Source: Ensifer oleiphilus (GTDB lineage: Bacteria > Pseudomonadota > Alphaproteobacteria > Rhizobiales > Rhizobiaceae). Taken from it: a stretch of DNA of 64,000 bases. Made by a program: the position numbers and the translations under genes. Below the pieces are notes generated by a model. The model saw only the letters and a program-made list of their open reading frames with translations, did not search any database and was not told the origin of the DNA. Below, piece after piece: positions 45,867 through 55,756 of this stretch. Positions within the stretch are counted from its first letter, which is position 1; each line of letters begins with the position of its first letter. The stretch lies in NCBI RefSeq assembly GCF_013371465.1, contig NZ_JABWDU010000003.1:558001-622000 (forward strand), given 5' to 3'.

Positions 45867-46118
45867 GTGTCGAGAGATCGTTATTCGAGAAAACTGGAAT
45901 GTGCCAAATGCGGTGCGTCCGGCTTTGCAGAGGCCTCGGAGAACGACGATCCGAAGAGCAGGACCCGTGGCTTTCTCATCGACCAGATGCCAGTGGGCTT
46001 TTCGACAGAGCGCCCGTCGAGCGATCCCGCGAAACACATGATACGGTGCCGCTGCGGCAATATCTTCGCGTTCAAGCAGAGGACGGTCTACGCGCCGAGC
46101 GGAGAGCCGCGCAACTGA
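45867..46118 (+). CDS. Small protein with CxxC and CxC cysteines, possible zinc ribbon
   Basis: The 83-residue frame starts at GTG 45867. Cys12 and Cys15 (LECAKCGASGF) and Cys61 and Cys63 (IRCRCGNIFAF) could bind one zinc ion in a ribbon-like fold, each pair followed by a glycine turn and an aromatic residue, as in zinc ribbons. The ribosome binding site is weak (TTGGGAC). I do not recognise the family. The regular cysteine placement is the main reason to accept it as a gene. Confidence 0.55.
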   Translation: MSRDRYSRKLECAKCGASGFAEASENDDPKSRTRGFLIDQMPVGFSTERPSSDPAKHMIRCRCGNIFAFKQRTVYAPSGEPRN

Positions 46119-46148
46119 GCAGGCTCCTGCTGCCTGCAGCTCGACGAT

Positions 46149-46856
46149 TTAGGAAGCCCGGACCACAAGGCCCATGGCCTCGCAGATCATCACCGACTGC
46201 TCGATTGTAATGACCGCGCGCTTCAACGTCACCGTTTCAGGCTCGATCGAACTCAAATCGCTGCCGCGCAGGTCACACCCGCTGAAATTGGCGTTCTGAA
46301 GCCATGCGCCCGATAGGTCGAGCCCGGTCATCGTGCCGCTCTCGCAACGCGCGCCGGTCAGGTCGGCCTCGCGCAGGACAGCGTCGATGAAGACGGCGCT
46401 GCGAAGGTCCGCACCCGATAACCCGACGAAGGACCAGTTCCCACCCTTGACCCTTGTCGCGTCGAATTTGCAGCTGTCGAACATGCTGCCGACGAATTTG
46501 CAGTCGTTGAAATCGACGTCGTAAAAATTGCAGCCGACGAAGGTACAGTTGATGAAGGCGCTGCCTTCATGGCGCGAGCAATTGAACTTGGCGCGACGGA
46601 AGGTGCACTCCTTGAAGACGGCACCGGCACTGGTGGCCTCGGTCATATCCAGATCCGAAAACAGCGTACGACTGTAATTGCGGTCGGAGATATCGAGCCC
46701 GTACCAGTCGGCGCCGGCGATGGTCACGTCCGTGGCGGCGGCTGCTTCTGCGTGCTTGCGTTCGGCCATCCTCGCCTGCCCTTCGTCAATTCGCTCACTG
46801 CCTGGATCACGTGTCTGGCGTGAAAGCGCGCGCCGCGCAAGGTTTCGGAAGGTCAT
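46149..46856 (-). CDS. Pentapeptide-repeat protein
   Basis: The ~235-residue protein consists, from about residue 45 to 210, of A(D/N)Lxx-type five-residue repeats with many cysteines and phenylalanines (for example FKECTFRRAKFNCS, CTFVGCNFYDVDF, GADLRSAVF, LREADLTGARC, NANFSGCDLRGSDLS). This predicts a right-handed quadrilateral beta-helix. GGAGCGGAA precedes ATG 46856. Some relatives mimic DNA and protect gyrase, but most have no known role, and this one has no informative neighbour. Confidence 0.82.
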   Translation of the reverse strand: MTFRNLARRALSRQTRDPGSERIDEGQARMAERKHAEAAAATDVTIAGADWYGLDISDRNYSRTLFSDLDMTEATSAGAVFKECTFRRAKFNCSRHEGSAFINCTFVGCNFYDVDFNDCKFVGSMFDSCKFDATRVKGGNWSFVGLSGADLRSAVFIDAVLREADLTGARCESGTMTGLDLSGAWLQNANFSGCDLRGSDLSSIEPETVTLKRAVITIEQSVMICEAMGLVVRAS

Positions 46857-46938
46857 TTCCGCTCCCATGCATCATGCAGGCTCGCCCGGCACGCTTTGGG
46901 CTTTGCGCACCAGTCACGCCGCCCTCAATGCCCTGCCT

Positions 46939-47973
46939 TCAGTGCCCAGGCGCTTCGTCGTCGGTGTCCGCAGCATCAACGGCGCGATCATGCACCGCTC
47001 TCCAGGCGAGAACCTTTGCAAGATGTTTGTCATCACCACTCAGACGAGCGAGGTGCTCCTGTTGCCTCAGCGCCACCCGCACCGTCGCGCGGGCAAACCG
47101 GTCATTCGGGCCGGCAAAATCCTGCAGCCGGGCGTCGCAAGCTAGTGCGGCGAGCAGATCGGTCTTGATCGCCACGGTCGAGGCATTGCCGAAGCGCTGC
47201 AGCAGTGCCTGGAACCGCTCATGCAGATGCGCATCGAAAGCCCTCTCCTCGCCCATCGGGCCGACGACAGGATTGCCGGGATGCAGGCTGCCGAGCGGCA
47301 TCAGGCCCGCGGGGATCGGTGTGTTGGCGGAATGGGTGCGGCCGCTGCGCAAGACTTGCGGCAGTACGTGCGTGTGCGGGCCGGATGGAGACACACCTCC
47401 TGTGTCCGGTCCGCCGATCTTCTGGAAAACCTCGACGCGGCCGATGGCGGTGACGGCAACGCGATGGGGATGGGCCTTCAAGATGGCCGGCATTGCCGGA
47501 TTGTCGGGCTCGAACAGCGAGCGTCCGACACACCGCCTCAAAACCTCAAGCAGCTCGACGTCCTCGGTGCGAATGCAGAAGTCGCATTGCGGCAGCGAAA
47601 GCCCCATGTCGAAGAGGATGGCGCCGCGATCGCCGGAGCGAATAGCCGCTTCGTCAGGCCCAAGGTCAGTCAGGTGCGCACGCGCCTTCCGCCGCGCATC
47701 GCCTTCGGGCAGACACAGGGCGACCGCATGGCTCCAGCGGTGCGCTCTCGGGCTCAGCGCTTCGTAGGCGACCGGCACGATCTCGGTCAAACGGGCAGGG
47801 TCGATCCACACGCCGCCACGCTCCGTCGCCCGGCATAATACAGCCGGCGCATCGACAACGAGCGCTTCGCCGGCATCCTGGTGGAACTCGGCGATGGCGC
47901 CAAACGTCCCCATGCTCCACCCGGCTTCCGGGTCTTTCAGATGCGTACTGAGCATGTCGGCCAACTCGGTCAT
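46939..47973 (-). CDS. Conserved unknown protein, fifth gene of the B12 uptake operon
   Basis: The 344-residue product has no signal peptide or membrane segment. It contains RTEDVELLEVLRRCVG in the middle and a histidine-rich stretch toward the C-terminus (GPHTHVLPQVL, RTHSANTPIP, LGSLHPGNP, AFDAHLHERF). ATG 47973 overlaps the stop of the ATPase gene (ATGA, 47970-47973), so it is co-translated with the transporter and under the same riboswitch. The long frame upstream of 47973 is a shadow of the ATPase gene. I do not recognise an enzyme family. A role in handling cobalamin or its metal is suggested only by position. Confidence 0.7.
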   Translation of the reverse strand: MTELADMLSTHLKDPEAGWSMGTFGAIAEFHQDAGEALVVDAPAVLCRATERGGVWIDPARLTEIVPVAYEALSPRAHRWSHAVALCLPEGDARRKARAHLTDLGPDEAAIRSGDRGAILFDMGLSLPQCDFCIRTEDVELLEVLRRCVGRSLFEPDNPAMPAILKAHPHRVAVTAIGRVEVFQKIGGPDTGGVSPSGPHTHVLPQVLRSGRTHSANTPIPAGLMPLGSLHPGNPVVGPMGEERAFDAHLHERFQALLQRFGNASTVAIKTDLLAALACDARLQDFAGPNDRFARATVRVALRQQEHLARLSGDDKHLAKVLAWRAVHDRAVDAADTDDEAPGH

Positions 47974-48782
47974 GCGGTGCTGTCCCTTGAAATCCCTTGT
48001 TCGATACCGGTCTGCGCAAGGCGCGTCGGCTGCACGATCAGTCCTCCCGCCACATCCGCCACATAGGCTTCGATGCCATAGACGCGCCGCAGCAGGTCTG
48101 CGGTCAGCAGCTCTGCAGGCGCGCCGTCGGCGACGATGCGGCCGCTTTCGAGAAGCACCAGCCGATCGCACCAACGCGCCGCCAGGCCGAGATCGTGCAT
48201 CGAGGCGACGACCGAAGTACCCTGCCGTGTCAGGTCACGGAACACCTGCATCAGCGCGATCTGATGCGCCGGATCGAGGCCCGCGACCGGCTCGTCGGCC
48301 AGAAGCAGGTCAGCCTGTTGCGCCAAGGCTCTTGCAATCAGCACGCGCGCCTTTTCGCCGCCGGAAAGATCGGTCGCCCGACGCGATCGCAACTTGCCGA
48401 TGTCCATGCGCTGGAGCGCCGCTTCGACGGCTTCGTGGTCGGCGATCGCCGACCGCGCAAATGCGCCACGATGCGGCTGCCGGCCGAGATCGACCAACAC
48501 TTCGACCGTGATCGGCCAGGCGATATCCCGGTCCTGCGCGACATAGGCAATGTGGAGCGCAAGCTCGGCCGGCGCCATGCGCCGCAGATCGGTGCCGCCC
48601 AGGAGAATTTCGCCGCTTGACGGGATGAGACCAAGGCAGGCGCGCAGAAGCGTCGATTTGCCGGCACCGTTCGGACCGATAAGGCCGACGAATTCACCCG
48701 GGCTGACACTGATCGCGATGTCCTTCAGCACCGGGTTGCCACCAAGCGAGGCGCTGAGGTTGGAAACGGCAAGCCGGCTCAT
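47970..48782 (-). CDS. btuD: Cobalamin ABC transporter ATP-binding protein
   Basis: The 270-residue ATPase is of the BtuD/FepC type: Walker [16 protein letters not shown]-loop VAQDRDIAW, signature LSGGEKARVLIARAL, Walker B LLLADEPVAGLD and switch His in SMHDLGLA. It overlaps the permease and the unknown gene by four bases each. Its assignment to B12 rather than siderophore uptake rests on the riboswitch heading the operon. The symbol is by analogy. Confidence 0.85.
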   Translation of the reverse strand: MSRLAVSNLSASLGGNPVLKDIAISVSPGEFVGLIGPNGAGKSTLLRACLGLIPSSGEILLGGTDLRRMAPAELALHIAYVAQDRDIAWPITVEVLVDLGRQPHRGAFARSAIADHEAVEAALQRMDIGKLRSRRATDLSGGEKARVLIARALAQQADLLLADEPVAGLDPAHQIALMQVFRDLTRQGTSVVASMHDLGLAARWCDRLVLLESGRIVADGAPAELLTADLLRRVYGIEAYVADVAGGLIVQPTRLAQTGIEQGISRDSTA

Positions 48783-49783
48783 GCTATCTGCCTCCGTGCA
48801 CGCATCACGATGACGAGAAAGAACGGCGCGCCCACGACCGCCGTCAGCACACCGAGCTTGAGATCGCGCCCGGGGGCAACGACCCGAACGAGGATGTCGG
48901 CGGCAAGCAGCAATGCCGCCCCGCCAAGCGCGCTGGCAAATAGCAACCGGGAGGGCCGAGCGCCGACGAGCGGGCGCAGCAGATGCGGAACGACGAGGCC
49001 GACGAAACCGATCGCTCCGGCAACAGCGGTTGCGGCACCGACCGAGGCGGCCGTGCCGATGACCGCAAGCCTCTGGACCCTTTTCATGTCGACCCCCATG
49101 CTCGCCGCCGTCTCGTGGCCGAGTGTGAGGGCATCCAGCGCCCGACCGAGACTTGCCAGCATCAGCCAGCCGAACACCATGAAGGGCGCCGCGAGCCAGA
49201 CATGCGTCATCGATCGGTCCGCCAGCGAGCCCAGCATCCAGAACATGATCTCAAGTGCTGCGAACGGATTGGGCGAGAGATTGAGCGCCAGCGAGGTCAT
49301 CGCCCCGGCAAAGGTCGAAACGGCGACGCCAGCGAGGATCACCGAGAGCGGTCGGGCGTCAGCCCCGGCCATCAGCCGGACAACGAGCACCGCGCAGAGT
49401 GCGCCGCCAAGCGCCATCAGCGGCAGCGCAAGCGGCATCAGGGCAGACAGTCCGGTGTAGATCGCGATCACGGCGCCGAGCGATGCCGAGGCGCTGACGC
49501 CGATCAGGCCGGGTTCGGCCAGGGGATTGCGCAGATAGCCCTGGAGTGCAGCACCCGAGAGCCCAAGCGTTGCGCCGATCATCAGCCCGAGGATCGCGCG
49601 CGGCAGGCGGATTTCCCGCATCACCAACCCGATCAGGCTATCGTCTGCAGCGAAAAGACCGGCAAGGCCCTGCCAGGGGCCGACATCTGCAGGTCCGACC
49701 GTCAGCGAAAGGACGAAGAGGGTTGCGACGACAATGGCAAGCACGACGATCAGCAGGCAGTAGCGGGCGGTTTCCGTCATCAT
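48779..49783 (-). CDS. btuC: Cobalamin ABC transporter permease (FecCD/BtuC family)
   Basis: The 334-residue inner-membrane protein has about nine to ten helices and the FecCD motifs RLPRAILGLMIGATLGLSGAA, QGYLRNPLAEPGLIGVS, and FVGLVVPHLLRPLVG before the coupling helix. The last is the cytoplasmic loop that meets the ATPase. It overlaps both neighbours by four bases and forms the channel with BtuD. Confidence 0.87.
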   Translation of the reverse strand: MMTETARYCLLIVVLAIVVATLFVLSLTVGPADVGPWQGLAGLFAADDSLIGLVMREIRLPRAILGLMIGATLGLSGAALQGYLRNPLAEPGLIGVSASASLGAVIAIYTGLSALMPLALPLMALGGALCAVLVVRLMAGADARPLSVILAGVAVSTFAGAMTSLALNLSPNPFAALEIMFWMLGSLADRSMTHVWLAAPFMVFGWLMLASLGRALDALTLGHETAASMGVDMKRVQRLAVIGTAASVGAATAVAGAIGFVGLVVPHLLRPLVGARPSRLLFASALGGAALLLAADILVRVVAPGRDLKLGVLTAVVGAPFFLVIVMRARRQIA

Positions 49784-50631
49784 TTCCCCGTATCGAGTTT
49801 CAAGGCCGCCTGCTGCAGGATGTTTGCGGCGATCAACGTGAATGGCCCGCCGCAGATGGTGTAGCGGCTATCGAGCTGGACGGTCCGTTGTGGCGGAGCG
49901 ACCGCGCGAAAGGCCGGGTGGGCGAAATTCTGCTTGGCAAGCGCCGGACCGCGTTCGCTGCTGGAATCGATGGCGATCAGATCCGGCCGAGCGAGAACCA
50001 ACGCTTCGAGTGACAAGTGCCCGGTGCCGGAGATGCCGAGCTTGCCTGCGAGATTGGCAAGCCCCGCGATGCCGACGATATCGGCAACCAGCGTGCCGCT
50101 GCCGGAGGTGAAGCCATTGGCATAATATAGCGCAAGATCGAGCTCCGGCAGCTTGATCTCATTCAACCGCGCTATCTCGGCATCCATCGCCCCCACCAGT
50201 TCGTCCGCGCGCTGCTGCCGGCCGAGAAGCTTGCCCATGCGCTGAAGGTTGGCGCGAACCTCGGCGATCGAGGCCTCAGGGGCAAGTTCCTCGACGGCAA
50301 AGCCGAGCCGTTTCAACAGGTCAACGGTCGTGCGCGTCGTATAGGTGCCGGCAATCACCAGGTCCGGCTTCATCAGGAAGATCTCTTCGGCCAGCCCGTG
50401 ATTGACGACATAGGATGTCGCCTCGGCGGCAAGCGCCGAGGTCGAGCCGTCGGTGGCCAGATAGGAAACCGAATAAAGCTGGCCCTTGCCGGCGACCAGC
50501 ATGGCCATCTGGTCGGTGCAGACATTCATCGAGACGACGCGACGCGGCGTTCCGTCCGCCGACGCGCCATGGGGCAAGGCTGCCCAAAGCACCCCCGCAA
50601 CCAGATATCGCCTGCACCAACCGGATGTCAT
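49780..50631 (-). CDS. btuF: Periplasmic cobalamin-binding protein
   Basis: The 283-residue precursor has a signal peptide (cut near HGASA) and a class III (helical-backbone) binding-protein fold: RRVVSMNVCTDQMAMLV at the start, EEIFLMKPDLVIAG, and ALVLARPDLIAID. It delivers substrate to BtuCD. It begins within the btuB stop codon (TGATG). The cobalamin assignment comes from the operon riboswitch and the BtuB-like receptor; a siderophore binder of the same fold cannot be excluded by sequence alone. Confidence 0.82.
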   Translation of the reverse strand: MTSGWCRRYLVAGVLWAALPHGASADGTPRRVVSMNVCTDQMAMLVAGKGQLYSVSYLATDGSTSALAAEATSYVVNHGLAEEIFLMKPDLVIAGTYTTRTTVDLLKRLGFAVEELAPEASIAEVRANLQRMGKLLGRQQRADELVGAMDAEIARLNEIKLPELDLALYYANGFTSGSGTLVADIVGIAGLANLAGKLGISGTGHLSLEALVLARPDLIAIDSSSERGPALAKQNFAHPAFRAVAPPQRTVQLDSRYTICGGPFTLIAANILQQAALKLDTGK

Positions 50632-52544
50632 CAGAACGAGGCCTTCAAGCCGGCAAAGGCGGCAACACCTTGCGTGTTGTAGCCGTAGATCTCCTCATAA
50701 TCTTCATCGAAAAGGTTGTCGACGCGGCCGAAGATCTCGAAAGTGTCGTTGACCTTGAAGCTGCCGCCGACATTGACCAGCGTATAGGCACCGAGCGGCA
50801 CCCGCTCCGGGCCTGGCCGATAGGCCACATCCTGCATGCGGCCGTTGAGGATGACTTCACCGAAGACCCTGATACGGTCGTCGTAAAAGACGTAAGCCGC
50901 GTCGAGCGACGCCGCGTGGCGCGGACGGCGGACTTCCTGCAGGCGGGGTCCGCCGGCAAGCGTCTGCTCGGTCGAAGCGGTGTAGGTATAGGTCGCCGTC
51001 GTCGTCAGCCCGTTGAAGAAATCGACGGTCGCCGACACCTCGATCCCGTGACGCAGGCTTTCGCCCGAGCGATTGACCGGCGTCGACCGGAAGCTGGGAT
51101 CGTAGACCGTAGCAATCTCATTCTCCAGATTCTGATCGAAATAGGTCACGTCGACGGTCAGGCCGCCGTCGAAGAAACGCTGCTCGACACCGATGTCCCA
51201 ACCGAGACTTTCTTCCGGCTTCAGGTAAGGGTTGCCGATGAAAGTTCCCGGGATATAGCCGAACTGCTCGTAAAAGGTCGGGTTGGTCACGCCGGTACCG
51301 ACGGACGCGTGCAGCCGGGTTTCGCTGCCCGGTACTTCCCAGGAGCCGCTGAGGCTCCATGTGGTGGCATCCTCGAAGCGATCGTTGAAATCGCGCCTGA
51401 TGCCGGCATTGACGAAGAACTGGTCGGCAAACTCGCCGCGATACTCGCCGACGAGCGAGTGCGCATTGCGGCTGAAGGTCTGTTGCAGGTGCGACGGCGT
51501 AAACGTCTCGCGCTGCCATTCGTAGCCACTGGTGATCTGGTGGCGGATACCGTCGCCGCCATCGAAGCCGTAACTTGCCTGATAGCTGGCGTTGTAGCGG
51601 TTGCCGTCGTTCCAGGACCGTCCGAACCCGCTGATGTTGTCGCGATGCATGCCGAGGCTCGAAACACGCGCCTTTTGCGTAAAATCGCCGTCGAGCGCCG
51701 AATGGGTGAGGCCGAGCGAACCCGAAAGCTCGCGCGACCGGGTGTAGTCCAGCGTGTCGTAGGTCAGCGCAGTCATGTAGTCCTGCGCGTCGAGGTCAGT
51801 CTTGCGGTTGACGGCGCGCAACGTCGCGTCCAGTTGCAGATCGGGCGAGAGGTCAAAGCTGAACTTGCCGTTAACGGTGCCGTTGCGGTCACCGTCGTCC
51901 TCGGACCCGGTGTCGGAAATGTTGAAACCGCCGGTTCTCTGGAAGACGCCGGACAGCGCGTAGTCATAGCCCTCGCCGCCACCTCGGGTGGAGACACCGC
52001 CGAGCCAGGTGCCGTCGCTGCCAACTTCGGTGCGGGCGCTCGACTTGGCGCTGTCCCGGCTTCCCTTCCTGGTGATGATGTTGATGACGCCGGCCATGGC
52101 ATTGGCACCCCAGAAGGTGCTTTGCGGCCCGCGCAGGATTTCGATGCGCTCGATGTCGTCGGAAACGAGGCCGCCGAAGTCGAACTCCCCTTGCGAAACG
52201 TCGTTCGCCTCGACGCCATCGATCACGACCAGCACCTGGTTGCCCTCGGCGCCACGGACCCGGACCTGCGTCAGACCGCCGGACGCGCCGGTGCGCGACA
52301 CGGAGAAACCCGGCACCAGGCGCAGGGCGTCGGCGACATAGCGGATCTGGTTCTTCTCGATCTCATCTCCGGTAATCACCGTGAAGGCGCGTCCCGATTT
52401 GCGCTGTTCCGTCGGCGTCAGGCCATCGGAGACCAGGATCTTCTCAAGCTTGGTCGGTTGTTCGTTTGCGGTTCGATCCTGTGCCTGTGCCCCGCCCACG
52501 AGGATCAGAACCAGCGCCGCTGCGCCAGTCAATTGCTTCGTCAT
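50631..52544 (-). CDS. btuB: TonB-dependent cobalamin receptor
   Basis: The 637-residue outer-membrane receptor has a signal peptide (cut after AQA), a TonB-box-like EKILVSDG, a plug domain (RYVADALRLVPGFSV, VRVRGAEGNQVLVVIDGVE, RIEILRGPQSTFWGANAMAGVINIIT) and a 22-strand-type barrel ending in GLKASF with terminal Phe. Length and plug match BtuB. A cobalamin riboswitch lies about 170 bases upstream, as is usual for btuB. It is the first gene of the five-gene operon. Confidence 0.9.
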   Translation of the reverse strand: MTKQLTGAAALVLILVGGAQAQDRTANEQPTKLEKILVSDGLTPTEQRKSGRAFTVITGDEIEKNQIRYVADALRLVPGFSVSRTGASGGLTQVRVRGAEGNQVLVVIDGVEANDVSQGEFDFGGLVSDDIERIEILRGPQSTFWGANAMAGVINIITRKGSRDSAKSSARTEVGSDGTWLGGVSTRGGGEGYDYALSGVFQRTGGFNISDTGSEDDGDRNGTVNGKFSFDLSPDLQLDATLRAVNRKTDLDAQDYMTALTYDTLDYTRSRELSGSLGLTHSALDGDFTQKARVSSLGMHRDNISGFGRSWNDGNRYNASYQASYGFDGGDGIRHQITSGYEWQRETFTPSHLQQTFSRNAHSLVGEYRGEFADQFFVNAGIRRDFNDRFEDATTWSLSGSWEVPGSETRLHASVGTGVTNPTFYEQFGYIPGTFIGNPYLKPEESLGWDIGVEQRFFDGGLTVDVTYFDQNLENEIATVYDPSFRSTPVNRSGESLRHGIEVSATVDFFNGLTTTATYTYTASTEQTLAGGPRLQEVRRPRHAASLDAAYVFYDDRIRVFGEVILNGRMQDVAYRPGPERVPLGAYTLVNVGGSFKVNDTFEIFGRVDNLFDEDYEEIYGYNTQGVAAFAGLKASF

Positions 52545-52714
52545 ATCTTACCCACTCCGGCGCGATGGGCACGATCCGGCCCATGCGCGATCGACCGCAG
52601 GCAGAGGGTGGCAGAGGCAAGACGACAAGCGACCACCCCGGCGCCGTCTGCGGCACGCGGCAACATTGCTCCAATGTCACCGCTACGGACGGCCGCGCCT
52701 CGACACCCCTCGTG

Positions 52715-52915
52715 TCCAGGCATGGGTGACCGAAACAGGCAGGTCTCCTGACTTCCGCGTCGTCGCTTCCTCCCGCCTTCCCACGCGAGATGTCGCGCAG
52801 TGGCTTCATGGGGTTCCGCTCGGCGGTTACAGTTGCGGGGGCAGTCGCGGTTTCGGCCCCTTGCGGGCAATCCTCACCGTGTTCCCTTTTCATCCGTCGT
52901 CAGACGGAACCTGTT
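52715..52915 (-). promoter_or_regulatory. Cobalamin riboswitch upstream of btuB
   Basis: Read on the minus strand the order is GGGAACACGGTG (52875-52886), GACTGCCCCCGCAACTGTAA (from 52846 down), GAAGCCACTGC (52798-52808) and GAAGTCAGGAGACCTGC (near 52739-52755). This is a complete cobalamin aptamer. The rest of 52545-53042 holds the leader to btuB and the 3' flank of the phosphoketolase gene, without another gene. Outer limits are approximate. Confidence 0.92.
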
Positions 52916-53042
52916 TCGCATGATGAGACCTACCAGATGCCGGCCGCCGGTCAACCGCCGGTCGCATTTTCCACTGGTAATGTGCGCAAACAGAATTGGA
53001 AGCGGTTCAGCGCGCCGCTCCCGGAGAAGACATTCGAAAGGC

Positions 53043-55442
53043 TCAGCCCGGCCAACGCCAACCCTGGATCTCCGGCATGTCTTCGCCGAATTCCCGGACA
53101 TAACGATGGTGTTCCTCAAGCTTGCTCCGCAGCTCGGTAACAACGCCTGCCGCCTTTTCCGCCAGCCCCGGCACCCGGCTGATCGCTTCCAAGGCAAGAT
53201 GGAAACGGTCGAGTTCATTGAGTACGGTCATGTCGAAGGGCGTGGTGGTCGTGCCCTCCTCGATGAAGCCGCGCACGTGGAAATTCCCGTGGTTGGTGCG
53301 CCGGTAGGTCAACCGATGAATCAGATAGGGATAACCGTGATAGGCGAAGATCACCGGCCGGTCCGTCGTGAAGATTCGATTGAAGGCATCGTCCGACAGA
53401 CCATGCGGATGCTGCTCGGCAGATTGCAGCGCCATCAGGTCGACAACGTTGACGACGCGGACCTTGAGCGCCGGGATTTTTTGGCGAAGCATGTCGACGG
53501 CGGCCAGCGTTTCCATGGTCGGCACATCACCGGCGCAGGCCATCACCACGTCTGGCGCCACTGCGCCCTCTTCGTTTCCGGCCCACTCCCAGATACCGAT
53601 GCCGGCTTCGCAATGCCGGACCGCCTCATCCATGGTAAGCCATTGCGGCTCCGGCTGCTTGCCCGCCACGATGACATTGATGCGGTTATAGGTCTTCAGG
53701 CAATGGTCGCCGGTCCAGAGCAGCGTGTTGGCATCCGGCGGCAGATAGATGCGCACCACATCGGCCTTCTTGTTGGCGACGAGGTCGACGAAGCCCGGGT
53801 CCTGATGACTGAATCCGTTGTGGTCCTGGCGCCAGACATGCGACGTCAAGAGGTAGTTGAGGGAGGCGATCGGCTTTCGCCATTCAAGCTCGCGCGACAC
53901 CTTCAGCCATTTTGCATGCTGGTTGAACATCGAGTCGACGATGTGGATGAAGGCCTCGTAGCAGGAAAAGAAGCCGTGGCGGCCAGTGAGCAGATAGCCC
54001 TCGAGCCAGCCTTGGCACAGGTGTTCGCTCAGCACCTCCATCACCCGTCCGTCGCGCGACAGGTGCACATCATAGGGCTCGATCTCCTCCATCCAGACCC
54101 GGTTGGTAACTTCAAAGACGCTGCCGAGCCGGTTCGATTCGGTTTCGTCGGGACCGAAAATGCGGAAGTTGCGGTTTTCCGCGTTGAGCGTCAGCACGTC
54201 ACGTAGATACCGCCCGAGCATCTCGGTCGATTGCACCATCAACTGGCCACGGGCGGCGGGATCGACCGCCACCGCATGGTTGGCGATCTCGGGCACGGCA
54301 AGCTTTCGCCGCAGGAGACCGCCATTGGCATGCGGGTTTGCCCCCATCCGGCGCTTGCCCGCGGGCGCCAGAGCCCGCAACTCCTCCTTCAATCGCCCGT
54401 CCCGGTCGAAAAGGTCCTCGGGATCGTAGCTGCGCATCCAGTCTTCGAGGATCTTGCGATGCGCGTCGTCGCCGCGGCAATTGGAGACCGGAACCTGATG
54501 CGAGCGCCAGAAGCCCTCGACCTTCTTGCCGTCGACTTCCTTCGGCCCCGTCCACCCCTTGGGGCTTCGAAGGACGATCATCGGCCAGCGCGGGCACCGG
54601 TCGGGGTCGGCGCGGCCCTGACGGGCCGCATCCTGAATGGCGCGGATGCGCGCGAAAACCTGATCGAAGGTGGCCGCCATCTGCTGGTGCATGTCGGCCG
54701 GATCGTGGCCGACGACGAAGAACGGCTCGTAGCCGTAGCCGGAGAACAGCTGCCGCAAATCCTCGTCACTGGCGCGCCCCATGATCGTCGGATTGGCGAT
54801 CTTGTAGCCGTTGAGATGAAGGATCGGCAGGACCGCACCGTCGCGCGCCGGATTGAGGAACTTGTTGGAATGCCAGCTGGCGGCGATCGGGCCGGTTTCT
54901 GCCTCGCCGTCACCGACGACGCACGCGACCACAAGATCCGGATTGTCGAAGGCGGCGCCATAGGCATGTACCAGGGCATAACCGAGCTCGCCACCCTCGT
55001 GGATCGAACCGGGCGTTTCCGGCGCCACATGGCTCGGAATGCCACCGGGGAAGGAGAACTGTCGGAACAGCTTTCGCATGCCCTCCTCATTCTCTGCAAT
55101 ATCGGGATAGACCTCGCTGTAGATGCCTTCCAGATAGGTGTTGGCGACCATACCGGGGCCGCCGTGCCCCGGTCCGCAAACATAGATCATGTCGAGATCG
55201 GACTTGCGGATCATGCGGTTGAGGTGGGCATAGATGAAATTGAGGCCGGGGGTCGTACCCCAGTGGCCGAGCAGCCGAGGCTTGATATGTTCGGCCTTCA
55301 GCGGTTCGCGCAAAAGCGGATTATCGAGCAGGTAGATCTGCCCGACCGAGAGATAGTTGGCGGCCCGCCAATAGCGGTCTATGAGGGCGAGTTCGCCGGC
55401 GGCAAGCGCCTGCGCGCCGGGCTTCTTACTCGTCTTTTCCAT
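53043..55442 (-). CDS. xfp: Phosphoketolase
   Basis: The 799-residue thiamine-diphosphate enzyme splits xylulose 5-phosphate (and often fructose 6-phosphate) into acetyl phosphate and an aldose phosphate. Typical segments are [36 protein letters not shown], the cofactor motif [20 protein letters not shown], and [13 protein letters not shown]. The length is standard. The acetate kinase that normally turns acetyl phosphate into ATP and acetate is broken directly upstream, so the acetyl phosphate must be used by another kinase or by phosphotransacetylase. Confidence 0.95.
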   Translation of the reverse strand: MEKTSKKPGAQALAAGELALIDRYWRAANYLSVGQIYLLDNPLLREPLKAEHIKPRLLGHWGTTPGLNFIYAHLNRMIRKSDLDMIYVCGPGHGGPGMVANTYLEGIYSEVYPDIAENEEGMRKLFRQFSFPGGIPSHVAPETPGSIHEGGELGYALVHAYGAAFDNPDLVVACVVGDGEAETGPIAASWHSNKFLNPARDGAVLPILHLNGYKIANPTIMGRASDEDLRQLFSGYGYEPFFVVGHDPADMHQQMAATFDQVFARIRAIQDAARQGRADPDRCPRWPMIVLRSPKGWTGPKEVDGKKVEGFWRSHQVPVSNCRGDDAHRKILEDWMRSYDPEDLFDRDGRLKEELRALAPAGKRRMGANPHANGGLLRRKLAVPEIANHAVAVDPAARGQLMVQSTEMLGRYLRDVLTLNAENRNFRIFGPDETESNRLGSVFEVTNRVWMEEIEPYDVHLSRDGRVMEVLSEHLCQGWLEGYLLTGRHGFFSCYEAFIHIVDSMFNQHAKWLKVSRELEWRKPIASLNYLLTSHVWRQDHNGFSHQDPGFVDLVANKKADVVRIYLPPDANTLLWTGDHCLKTYNRINVIVAGKQPEPQWLTMDEAVRHCEAGIGIWEWAGNEEGAVAPDVVMACAGDVPTMETLAAVDMLRQKIPALKVRVVNVVDLMALQSAEQHPHGLSDDAFNRIFTTDRPVIFAYHGYPYLIHRLTYRRTNHGNFHVRGFIEEGTTTTPFDMTVLNELDRFHLALEAISRVPGLAEKAAGVVTELRSKLEEHHRYVREFGEDMPEIQGWRWPG

Positions 55443-55511
55443 ATGTCTGCTCCCGTTTCGGCCGAATGGCGTTCAAACTAGTGCACGCGGTCGGGCCGGC
55501 CATGCGCTGGA

Positions 55512-55690
55512 TCAATTGCTGGAAAGAAAGGCGAGCGCATTTCTGGCGATAATCTGTTCCTCGTCCGTCGGCTGAAATCGACCATGCCCCTGGCGACGCG
55601 GCTTGGCTTGCCGTCGCGGGTTTCGAACAGACCGACCTTCACCGTCGAACGGCCGGCGTTGAAGGTGACGAGCAGTCCCGGTGTCGTCAC
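55512..55690 (-). pseudogene. ackA: Acetate kinase remnant, copy 1 (internal deletion)
   Basis: From a GTG at 55690 the first ~40 codons match the N-terminus of acetate kinase (LLVTFNAGRSTVKVGLF, then RVARGMVDF). The DNA then switches frame directly to what looks like the enzyme's C-terminus (PTDEEQIIARNALAFLSSN, stop at 55512). About 350 residues of the middle are missing, including the phosphate-binding and catalytic regions, and the two ends are out of frame. The remnant ends 70 bases before the phosphoketolase start codon, where an intact ackA would be expected. Confidence 0.7.
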
Positions 55691-55721
55691 GGCCGCCCCA
55701 CTGTCCAATCACGCGTCGCGC

Positions 55722-55754
55722 CATGCACCACGACGGTCGCCGCCGTGGTGCATG
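55722..55754 (-). terminator. Hairpin downstream of the permease tail, copy 1
   Basis: CATGCACCACG (55722-55732) and CGTGGTGCATG (55744-55754) pair, and the stem extends inward by CGG with CCG after one A/C mismatch, around TCG. It stands two bases after the duplicated permease stop codon. No U-tract follows. Its other copy is at 56066-56098. Confidence 0.45.
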
Positions 55755-55756
55755 GG

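Noticed and set aside
47970-52544. Siderophore (FecCD/FepC) uptake instead of B12 uptake
   Set aside because: The transport families are shared, but a complete cobalamin riboswitch heads the operon and the receptor plug and length fit BtuB.
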